Assembly: GCA_029779995.1 (NCBI GenBank) | Contig: JAKOZM010000310.1 | Location: forward strand, 1 to 5,789 | From: Actinomycetes bacterium | GTDB lineage: Bacteria; Actinomycetota; Actinomycetes; S36-B12; UBA10799 | Reading direction: 5' to 3' | Length of the DNA stretch: 5,789 nucleotides | Shown here: in pieces, positions 1 to 5,789 of the stretch | How the letters are laid out: each line of letters opens with the position of its first letter | How positions within the stretch are numbered: position 1 is the stretch's first letter | The notes under the pieces: model-generated | Seen by the model: the letters and a program-made list of their open reading frames with translations, nothing else | Databases searched by the model: none | What the model was told of the DNA's origin: nothing | Program-made: the position numbers and the translations under genes

Positions 1-2
1 GC

Positions 3-506
3 TTCACCGCCCAGGCACTCAACGACCTCGACGACCTCTCCTTCGCCGAGCTGATCCAGGCGCAGCTGGTGCCACGCGACCAGGACGTCCAGGGGCGACG
101 GCTGTGGGACAGGTTCTGGAAGGTCCTGCGCGAGGACGACCAGCTCGCCGACCGCACCTACAACGTGCTCGAGCAGTTCCTGGACACCACCGAGGACGCG
201 CTCGAGGGCGGTGGCCTCGACGAGGCCGGGACCACGCGCGCCGAGAAGTTCAAGCAGCAGTGCGAGATGAGTTGGAAGCGGATCGACCGTGGCCGCGACC
301 GCGACGGTGCCTTGGGATGGGCCGGCGAGCACGCCACCGCTCACCCGCCGCAGTCCCGGCGGGTCATCGCCGCACTCATCGGCGCGATCGCTAGGCACCG
401 AGCCGAGGTCCTGCGCGAGTTCGGCAAGCCCATCGCTGCCGACGCCGAGCTGTGGGACGTCATGGCCCACCTAGGCCTGGATCCGCGCGACTACGAGACG
501 CGATGA
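3..506 (+). CDS. Unrecognised protein, C-terminal part (start outside window)
   Basis: The frame is already open at the left edge (first full codon at base 3, reading FTAQALNDLDDLSFAEL), so this is the last 167 residues of a longer protein. A GTG at 69 could serve as a start, but the upstream residues look like real coding sequence (all G/C-ending codons, amphipathic helix pattern), so I prefer a 5'-truncated gene. The stop is TGA at 504-506. What is visible is soluble, highly charged and probably mostly helical: no membrane segment, no signal peptide, no cysteine cluster (one Cys only). The C-terminal end, with AIARHRAEVL followed by AELWDVM, resembles tails I associate with uncharacterised actinobacterial proteins, but I cannot name a family. 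It lies 78 bases before mod on the same strand, so it may belong to the same defence locus or merely flank it. Function unknown; that the frame is coding is fairly secure. Confidence 0.6.
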   Translation, partial: FTAQALNDLDDLSFAELIQAQLVPRDQDVQGRRLWDRFWKVLREDDQLADRTYNVLEQFLDTTEDALEGGGLDEAGTTRAEKFKQQCEMSWKRIDRGRDRDGALGWAGEHATAHPPQSRRVIAALIGAIARHRAEVLREFGKPIAADAELWDVMAHLGLDPRDYETR

Positions 507-568
507 AGTTCGAGCAGCTCAACCTGAGACGGGCCGTAAGGTCATGGGCAGAACCCACCCACCACACC

Positions 569-573
569 GGGAG
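569..573 (+). promoter_or_regulatory. Probable ribosome-binding site of mod
   Basis: A GGGAG stretch lies 11 bases before the ATG at 585. The spacing is a little long but usable. The start itself is fixed by the sequence: the mod frame has stops at 525-527 and 537-539, and ATG 585 is the first start codon after them. No convincing promoter was found in the 78-base gap. Confidence 0.45.
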
Positions 574-584
574 CTCACCACCCC

Positions 585-2720
585 ATGGCCAACGACCTCA
601 ACAACCTGCTGGACCGCGTAGAGCGGGTTGACAGGTCGCTCGCGGCCGAACTTCGCACGCAGATCAGCACCCTCGCCCGCCGGCGCGAGTTCGGTCTGAA
701 CTTCGAGAAGCACAAGCCAGAGACCGTCGAGCTGTACGGCCGGACGGTCAGAGCTGGGGACAAGGTCCGCCTCATCGCCCCCCGCGGTCAGAGCGGACCT
801 CATGAGGACGCCCGCACCTGGCGAGTCCAAACCATCACCAAGACCAAGACGGGGCACCAGGCACACCTGCTGGATCTCGACGGCGACGTCGAGCGGGACG
901 CACCGCTGGACGAGCTCGTGGTCGTCGCCGACTTCCGAGACCCGATCTACCCCGGGCTGCGCTCCACCGGAGCCGTGCGCCGAGGAGGAGACAAGCCGCA
1001 CCACGCCGTCATCAACGCGGAGAACTTCCACGCGCTCGAGGCCATGCTCTTCACCAGCCAGGGCGCCGTCGACGCGATCTATATCGACCCGCCCTACAAC
1101 ACCGGCGCCAAGGACTGGAAATACAACAACGACTACGTCGACGGGGAAGACGCCTATCGCCACAGCAAGTGGCTGTCCTTCATGGAGCGCCGACTCAAGC
1201 TCGCGCGCAAGCTGCTCAACCCCAACGACTCGGTGCTGATCGTCACCATCGACGAGAAGGAGTACCTCCGCCTCGGGCTGTTGCTACAGCAAACCTTCCC
1301 TGAAGCCACCATCCAGATGATCTCGTCGGTGATCAGTCCGAGCGGGGCGGCCCGGAACAGAGAGTTCACGCGAGTCAACGAGTTCATCTTCTTCGTGATG
1401 ATCGGCAGAGCCGCCCCCGCCAAGACACCTGACGACATGCTGTTCACCGAGCGGCGGACTGAGAAGCAGAACAGGTCGCCTATCTGGAACCAACTCCGGC
1501 GTCTGGGTGCGGGTCCAGCTCGCAGCGACTCGCCCAGCAAGTTCTATCCAATACTTCTTGATCCGACCAGTGGAGCCATCGTCGGCTCTGACGCTCCGCT
1601 TCCGGCGCACATGGACCGCGCGACTTACAAGCCTCCGGCGGGAACAGAAGCAACTTGGCCTACTCAAACTGACGGCTCAGACGGTCGGTGGGAGTTGAAC
1701 CGAGCCTCATTCGAGACACGTCTGGAGAACGGACATGTGCGATCTACAGGGAGGGGTAGGTCGGGAGAGTGGAGCATTCAGTACCTTCGTAACGCTCAGA
1801 TTGAGCGACTCGCTTCAGGCGAGCTCATCGAGACCGGGCGGGCTTCGCAGGGGTGGCTGGAGATCGACTACGCAGCGGACCGACCGCGGGTGCTGTACGC
1901 GAAGACCGTCTGGAACAAGGGGTCCCACGACGCCCGCACGTACGGTTCGTGGATCCTGCGCTCCCTAATTCCAAAGCGCCGGTTTCCCTTCCCGAAGTCC
2001 CTCTACGCCGTCGAGGACGCTCTGCGCTTCTTCATCGCAGACAAGCCGGATGCCTTGGTGCTTGACTTCTTCTCAGGGTCCGGCACAACGGCGCACGCCG
2101 TGATGAGGCTCAACCGGCAGGACGGCGGCCGCCGACGTTCCATCAGCGTGACAAACAACGAGGTCTCGGCGGAGGAGCAGAAGACGCTCATCAAGAAGGG
2201 GCTGCGGCCAGGCGATCCGGAGTGGGAGTTGCTAGGGATCTGCGACCACATCACCAAGCCCCGGCTCGAGGCGGCCATCACCGGTGTCACGCCAAGCGGT
2301 GAGGCCATCCGAGGGGAGTACCAGTTCACCGATCCCTTCCCGATGGCTCAGGGGCTAGAGGAGAACGTCGAGTTTTTCACCATGACCTACGAGGACCCAC
2401 GGGTCGTGGGGACGGACATGGCATTCGAGGCGATCGCGCCACTGCTCTGGCTTCGCGGCGGCGCTCGAGGACCTCAGATCACCACTCCCACAGAGACCTT
2501 CGCCCTCGCCGATACGTACGGGGTGCTCTTCGCGATCGACGCGGCTGGCGCCTTCGCTGCCGCCGTCGAGCAGGCCGGTGAGCTCGAGGTGGCGTTCATC
2601 GTCACCGACGACGAGAAGCAGTTCCAACGGGTCGCGGCGCTGCTGCCCGGGCGGGTCGAGACGATGCGGCTGTATGAGTCGTACCTGCGGACCTTCGAGA
2701 TCAACACCGGTAAGGAGTAG
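585..2720 (+). CDS. mod: Type III restriction-modification methyltransferase (Mod), beta-class adenine-N6
   Basis: This enzyme should transfer a methyl group from S-adenosylmethionine to the N6 of adenine in a short target site, and supply sequence recognition to the partner nuclease. Residues 1-50 form a helical N-terminus ending in RREFGLNFEKHKPE, a signature at the head of many type III Mod proteins. Catalytic motif IV, DPPYNTG, is at residues 168-174. A conserved VTIDEKEY strand is at 220-227. The target-recognition region fills about 235-460. FPFPKS (467-472) precedes the cofactor-binding motif I, DFFSGSGTT, at 494-502. The order IV, recognition domain, I defines the beta class, as in EcoP1 and EcoP15 Mod. 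The segment SVTNNEVSAEEQ with GLRPGDPEWELLG after motif I is also typical of the family. A further 120 or so residues follow (see finding). Length 711 is within the family range. All key residues are present, so the enzyme is predicted active. It is the first gene of the mod-res pair. Confidence 0.93.
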   Translation: MANDLNNLLDRVERVDRSLAAELRTQISTLARRREFGLNFEKHKPETVELYGRTVRAGDKVRLIAPRGQSGPHEDARTWRVQTITKTKTGHQAHLLDLDGDVERDAPLDELVVVADFRDPIYPGLRSTGAVRRGGDKPHHAVINAENFHALEAMLFTSQGAVDAIYIDPPYNTGAKDWKYNNDYVDGEDAYRHSKWLSFMERRLKLARKLLNPNDSVLIVTIDEKEYLRLGLLLQQTFPEATIQMISSVISPSGAARNREFTRVNEFIFFVMIGRAAPAKTPDDMLFTERRTEKQNRSPIWNQLRRLGAGPARSDSPSKFYPILLDPTSGAIVGSDAPLPAHMDRATYKPPAGTEATWPTQTDGSDGRWELNRASFETRLENGHVRSTGRGRSGEWSIQYLRNAQIERLASGELIETGRASQGWLEIDYAADRPRVLYAKTVWNKGSHDARTYGSWILRSLIPKRRFPFPKSLYAVEDALRFFIADKPDALVLDFFSGSGTTAHAVMRLNRQDGGRRRSISVTNNEVSAEEQKTLIKKGLRPGDPEWELLGICDHITKPRLEAAITGVTPSGEAIRGEYQFTDPFPMAQGLEENVEFFTMTYEDPRVVGTDMAFEAIAPLLWLRGGARGPQITTPTETFALADTYGVLFAIDAAGAFAAAVEQAGELEVAFIVTDDEKQFQRVAALLPGRVETMRLYESYLRTFEINTGKE
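1287..1962 (+). other. Target-recognition region of Mod
   Basis: This is the stretch between motif IV and motif I that in beta-class methyltransferases chooses the DNA site. Codon use differs from the rest of the gene: between about 1545 and 1830 there are TAT, CCA, ATA, CTT, CTT, GAT, AGT, then ACT, CCT, GGA, ACA, GAA, GCA, ACT, CCT, ACT, CAA, ACT, and later CAT, TCT, ACA, ATT, CTT, CGT, GCT, ATT. Flanking parts of mod use almost only G/C-ending codons. Boundaries are approximate. The recognised site cannot be predicted from sequence. Confidence 0.6.
2712..2717 (+). promoter_or_regulatory. Strong ribosome-binding site of res, abutting the mod stop
   Basis: AAGGAG lies in the last codons of mod, immediately before its TAG stop (2718-2720), and 6 bases before the GTG start of res at 2724. 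This is an ideal Shine-Dalgarno match and spacing. It decides the res start and implies that ribosomes ending mod can start res, so Res should be made along with Mod. Confidence 0.85.
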
Positions 2721-2723
2721 TCG

Positions 2724-5315
2724 GTGCGCTACCAGCTGAAGGACTACCAGGACGACGCCGCGCGCGCCGTCCTGGAACGGCTCGAGCAGTGCCACGAGGA
2801 CTACCACCGCCGCGGTGAACGGTTCTCCTTCGCGCTGTCGGCGACCACGGGTGCCGGCAAGACCGTGATCGCCGCGACCGTGATCGAGGCACTGATCCAT
2901 GGCTCCACCGAGCTCGACGTCGAAGCCGACCCCGGAGCGGTAGTGCTGTGGATCAGTAAGGACCCGGCACTCAACGAGCAGACCCGGCACCGGATCATCG
3001 AGGCCGCCGACCGGGTTCCAGTCGGGGACCTGGTCCTGCTCGACAAGGACTTCGCCGGCGAGAAGCTGGAGAAGGGCATTGTCTACTTCATCAACCCGGC
3101 CAAGCTGGCCAGCAGCAGCTTGTTCGTGCGCAAAACCAACGCCCGCCAGTTCACGTTCTGGGAGATCCTCGACAACACCATCCGGGACGACCAGTTGACC
3201 CTCTACGTGATCCTCGACGAGGCGCACGAGGGGATGAAAGCGGTCCGGCGGGATGAGGCCGAGGAACGCCAGACGATCGTGCAGAAGATCATCAACGGCA
3301 ACGGGACCAACCTGCCCGTGCCGATCGTCTGGGGGATCTCGGCCACCCCGGAGCGGTTCACCACGGCGATGGCCAGCGCCACCGAGCGAACCGCGAAATC
3401 GAACGTGGTGATCGACCCCGTCCGGGTGCAGGCCTCGGGGCTGCTGAAGAACACCCTGGTGCTCGACATCCCGGACGAGAAGGGTGACTTCGAGACCTCG
3501 ATGCTGCGCGACGGGACGATCGAGTTCGTCGCTCAGAGCGCCCGCTGGGCCGACTACTGCGCCACTGAAGGCGAGAACGTGGTCACCCCGCTGCTGGTGG
3601 TGCAGATGCCCAACAAGGAGACCGGAGCCGCCGGCGAGAAGGCTGAGGACCGGCTCATCGCCACCAGCCTCAACGTCATCCGTGGCGCCTTCCCGGAGTT
3701 CACCGACGACTGCGTCGCCCACGTCCTGGGCGACCGCGGGGATCTGGAGATTAACGGCATACCGATCCCGAAGGTCAAGCCGCAGGACATCCAGAATGAT
3801 CCGACGGTGCGGGTGCTGCTGGCCAAGGACGCCGTCTCCACCGGATGGGACTGCCCTCGAGCAGAGGTCCTGGTCTCGTTGCGGCCGGCGCGGGACAAGA
3901 CCTACATCACCCAGTTGCTCGGCCGGATGGTGCGAACCCCGCTGGCGCGGTCGACCAACGACGACCGTCTCAACTCGGCCTCGTGCTTCCTGCCGCACTT
4001 CGACCGGCCCACCGCCAAGGCGGTCTCCGAGGAGATCATGGGCATCGCCAAGTCTCGAGGTGGCGAGCCGCCGCTGCCGCCGGGGCCAAAGGTGATCTTC
4101 CAGCCGGTCGACCTGGCCTGGAACGAGCAGGTCCCCGAGGAGGTCCGCGACCTGCTTGAGAGCCTGCCCTCGCTGCCCAAGCCGGCGGCCTCGCCGAAAC
4201 CGGTCAAGCGGGCGATCGACGCAGCCACCGCGATGGCTGTCGACGGGTTCGTGGACAAGCCCAACGAACAGCTGATGAGCTCGCTGTTCGGGGTGCTCGA
4301 CGGGGCCGCTGCCCAGTACGCACACGACGTCGAGCAGATCTCGGCCGCGATCATGGAGGCCGAGGTGCGCAGGTTCACCACGCGGCATGGGGACAGTGCC
4401 ACGCAGACCAGCCAGATGGTGCGCGAGGCCGACGAGAACACGGTGAAGGAGGCGCTGGGCTCCACCCGGCGGGTTCTCGGTGCAGCGGTGGTCACCGGCT
4501 ACCTCAAGCGGCTCTACCAGCAGGCGCTGACCGCCGACGGGATCACTGCTGACCTAGTCAGCGTCGACGCCCAGGTCGCAGCGCTGTCCCGGATCGAACG
4601 CAACGGCGAGGCCGTGGTGGTCAAGGCGCTTCAGGACACCGCCGAGACGCAGACCCGGGCGTGGTTGGAGAAGTACCACGGGCAGATCAAGCTTCTGGGT
4701 GATGCCCGTCAAGCGGTCTACGACGACATCCGGGGCCAAGCCCGCGAACCGGAGCTCACTCCCACCGAGTTGCGGACCTACCAACGTGTCGAGGGAGGGA
4801 CCGCCGAGGGGGAGAAGCTGGCCCGTTACCCCAAGCACGTCCTGGCCGACGGCGACGGGCAGTGGCCGTTGGACCCCAAGTTCACCAGCTGGGAGAAGGA
4901 CGTCCTCGCCCAAGAGCTTGACCGGTCCTCGGTCGTGGCCTGGTACCGCAACCCCTCCGACGCCGGCAAACACTCAATCCGGGTCCCCTACCGCAAGGAC
5001 GGGCTCTGGAAGTCGCTGCAGCCGGACTTCATCTTCTTCGACACCAACGCCGGCGGGCAGATCGTCCCCTCAATCGTCGATCCCCACAGCGGCAGCTTCA
5101 CCGGAGCGCTGGAGCGCCTCGAGGGGTTGGCCCGGTACGCCGAGGAGCACGGTGCGGTCTACGCCAGGATCGACGCGATCGACGAGGGGCGAGACAAGAC
5201 CCTGCGTTCGTTGGATCTGAAGGACCCCGCGGTCCGTGCGGCGATCCTGGCGGCCGAGAAGGACGGCAAGTCCGCGGCCGACCTCTTCAACGGTCCGCAG
5301 TCCCGCGCCTACTGA
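2724..5315 (+). CDS. res: Type III restriction enzyme subunit (Res): SF2 helicase/translocase with C-terminal nuclease-like region
   Basis: This is the ATP-dependent partner of Mod. In type III systems Res hydrolyses ATP to move or signal along DNA and cuts near unmethylated sites. The N-terminus has a Q-motif-like LKDYQ (5-9). Walker A is ATTGAGKT (40-47, Lys46). The DEAH box is at 165-168 and motif III SATPERF at 206-212. STGWDCPRA (372-380) is motif V and QLLGRMVR (397-404) motif VI, so both RecA-like lobes look intact. A long helical middle section (about 450-720) has no motif I recognise. The C-terminal part has QPDFIFF (PD at 767-768) followed after 17 residues by IVDPHSG (D786, H788). 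This sits where PD-(D/E)xK nucleases carry (D/E)-x-K, but a histidine takes the lysine position. At 863 residues it is shorter than the roughly 970-residue EcoP-type Res. The start is GTG 2724, set by the preceding AAGGAG. The motor assignment is secure; active cleavage is inferred. Confidence 0.9.
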   Translation: MRYQLKDYQDDAARAVLERLEQCHEDYHRRGERFSFALSATTGAGKTVIAATVIEALIHGSTELDVEADPGAVVLWISKDPALNEQTRHRIIEAADRVPVGDLVLLDKDFAGEKLEKGIVYFINPAKLASSSLFVRKTNARQFTFWEILDNTIRDDQLTLYVILDEAHEGMKAVRRDEAEERQTIVQKIINGNGTNLPVPIVWGISATPERFTTAMASATERTAKSNVVIDPVRVQASGLLKNTLVLDIPDEKGDFETSMLRDGTIEFVAQSARWADYCATEGENVVTPLLVVQMPNKETGAAGEKAEDRLIATSLNVIRGAFPEFTDDCVAHVLGDRGDLEINGIPIPKVKPQDIQNDPTVRVLLAKDAVSTGWDCPRAEVLVSLRPARDKTYITQLLGRMVRTPLARSTNDDRLNSASCFLPHFDRPTAKAVSEEIMGIAKSRGGEPPLPPGPKVIFQPVDLAWNEQVPEEVRDLLESLPSLPKPAASPKPVKRAIDAATAMAVDGFVDKPNEQLMSSLFGVLDGAAAQYAHDVEQISAAIMEAEVRRFTTRHGDSATQTSQMVREADENTVKEALGSTRRVLGAAVVTGYLKRLYQQALTADGITADLVSVDAQVAALSRIERNGEAVVVKALQDTAETQTRAWLEKYHGQIKLLGDARQAVYDDIRGQAREPELTPTELRTYQRVEGGTAEGEKLARYPKHVLADGDGQWPLDPKFTSWEKDVLAQELDRSSVVAWYRNPSDAGKHSIRVPYRKDGLWKSLQPDFIFFDTNAGGQIVPSIVDPHSGSFTGALERLEGLARYAEEHGAVYARIDAIDEGRDKTLRSLDLKDPAVRAAILAAEKDGKSAADLFNGPQSRAY

Positions 5316-5789
5316 CCTGATCTCGCACGCATGAGGGGGTCACAGAGACCCCGCTGGTGAACCGTCCCCAGGTGACCGTCGCAAACCACGGACCGTGCGA
5401 GGCCACCATGGATGTGCTCACCGCTGCGTGGGACGCCGCGCGCCGGTCGGCCAGCGCCTGCGCGGCCGATGTGCCGGGAGCGGCAGGTGTCGCCGCGTCC
5501 GTGCCCGTGGCGGCCGATGCGGGCTTGGCCGTCGTTGCCGGTGCATCACCGGTCGGGTCGAGGTCGGGGCCATGGGCTTCTGCACCCCAGACGACCGGCA
5601 CGCTCGCCGCATCGATCTTGCCGGCATCGGTTCCGGTTGCATCGGACACGCGGCGTGTCAGCGTGGTGAATTCCATCGCCTTCAGGAAGGCAACGAGGCG
5701 CGGTCCGTCCTGCGGGTGCAGCACGAGCTCTTCGAGTGGCATGTCGACGGGCGTGTCGGTCTTCAGCGTCACCAGCTGTTTCGAAATCT
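5287..5789 (-). CDS. polA: DNA polymerase I, internal fragment (alphaproteobacterial type), truncated at a junction near 5420
   Basis: The frame enters from beyond the right edge as ISKQLVTLKTDTPVD, passes through VAFLKAMEFTTLTRRV and reaches VVWGAEAHGPDLD and an Ala/Pro/Thr-rich linker. These are the landmarks, in order, of the stretch between the 5'-3' exonuclease and 3'-5' exonuclease domains of rhizobial-type DNA polymerase I; the match to E. coli PolA (LATIKTDV) is visible but weaker. A GTG at 5770-5772 is not the true start, since family sequence continues upstream of it. Recognisable similarity ends around HAAV (5419-5421). Beyond that the frame reads through unrelated sequence and stops at 5287-5289 inside the antisense of res. 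The proofreading and polymerase domains are therefore absent. It is convergent to mod-res. Either the contig is chimeric here or this is a real breakpoint; as it stands it cannot encode a functional polymerase. Confidence 0.75.
   Translation of the reverse strand, partial: ISKQLVTLKTDTPVDMPLEELVLHPQDGPRLVAFLKAMEFTTLTRRVSDATGTDAGKIDAASVPVVWGAEAHGPDLDPTGDAPATTAKPASAATGTDAATPAAPGTSAAQALADRRAASHAAVSTSMVASHGPWFATVTWGRFTSGVSVTPSCVRDQVSRRGTADR
5316..5418. other. Non-coding or unassigned stretch between res and the polA fragment
   Basis: About 100 bases with no recognisable gene apart from the stem-loop noted separately. A + frame opens at GTG 5357 (reading NRPQVTVANHGPCEATMDVL) and stays open to the window end, but from about 5420 on it is antisense to the polA frame. 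Its first 20 or so codons could be the start of a genuine downstream gene cut off by the junction; there is no good ribosome-binding site at normal distance. Confidence 0.35.
5336..5352 (+). terminator. Short GC-rich stem-loop after res, possible terminator
   Basis: GGGGTC (5336-5341) pairs perfectly with GACCCC (5347-5352) around the 5-base loop ACAGA, 21 bases after the res stop codon. No T-run follows, so it is not a classical intrinsic terminator; U-poor hairpins are often proposed as terminators in actinobacteria. It is the only clear inverted repeat of this strength between res and the polA fragment. A chance hairpin in GC-rich DNA is possible. Confidence 0.4.

Noticed and set aside
537..542. 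TAAGGT as a -10 element for mod
   Set aside because: It fits TAnnnT, but no acceptable -35 element lies at normal spacing, and such 6-mers arise often by chance.
503..631. A 42-codon + frame starting ATG at 503, overlapping the TGA of the upstream gene
   Set aside because: The ATGA overlap is attractive for coupling, but there is no clear ribosome-binding site, the product turns Pro/Gly/Arg-rich, and its end overlaps the start of mod in another frame.
519..1163. A 214-residue open frame on the - strand opposite the start of mod
   Set aside because: Val/Asp/Gly-rich antisense shadow of mod in GC-rich DNA; no recognisable motif.
2355..4388. A 677-residue open frame on the - strand across the end of mod and most of res
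   Set aside because: It is antisense to two genes with clear catalytic motifs, its composition is Gly/Arg/Asp/Val/Leu-rich as expected from the complement of G/C-ending codons, and it shows no domain I recognise.
5387..5397. Small palindrome CACGG-A-CCGTG as an operator or recombination site
   Set aside because: Only five base pairs per arm, with no repeat elsewhere and no regulator gene nearby.
5402..5411. GCCACCATGG, a perfect eukaryotic Kozak match with an NcoI site, suggesting vector sequence
   Set aside because: No other vector-like sequence surrounds it, and a single 10-base match in GC-rich DNA is not evidence of a construct.
1..5789. CRISPR array, tRNA, rRNA, insertion-sequence ends or long direct repeats
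   Set aside because: I looked for these on both strands by eye and saw none; short or diverged repeats could have been missed.

Overview
The window is GC-rich, with almost every codon in the main genes ending in G or C and with GTG used as a start codon. Together with the style of the proteins, this suggests a high-GC Actinomycetota host for roughly bases 1 to 5,315. That assignment is an inference from protein style and codon use, not from a marker gene.

Layout, left to right. Bases 3-506 are the C-terminal part of an unrecognised protein whose start lies outside the window. After a 78-base gap come two tightly linked genes on the + strand. The first (585-2720) is a 711-residue beta-class adenine-N6 DNA methyltransferase of the type III Mod kind. 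The second (2724-5315) is an 863-residue superfamily 2 helicase/translocase with a C-terminal PD-type nuclease-like region, of the type III Res kind. Only three bases separate them, and the ribosome-binding site of res runs up to the mod stop codon, so they look like one translationally coupled operon. A short GC-rich stem-loop (5336-5352) follows res.

From about 5420 to the end, the - strand encodes an internal piece of DNA polymerase I, the stretch between the 5'-3' exonuclease and 3'-5' exonuclease domains. It resembles the alphaproteobacterial (rhizobial-type) protein. The homology stops abruptly near 5420, and the reading frame then runs as nonsense into the tail of res. This is a sharp junction: an assembly chimera at a contig end, or less likely an insertion or rearrangement breakpoint.

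How the genes work together: Mod would recognise a short asymmetric site and methylate one adenine. Res would bind Mod, use ATP to communicate between unmethylated sites, and cleave. This is a recognisable type III restriction-modification system rather than a wholly new one. The points deserving a second look are the D-P-H sequence where Res should have the catalytic (D/E)-x-K, the compositional break over the target-recognition region of Mod, the unknown upstream gene, and the foreign-looking polA fragment.
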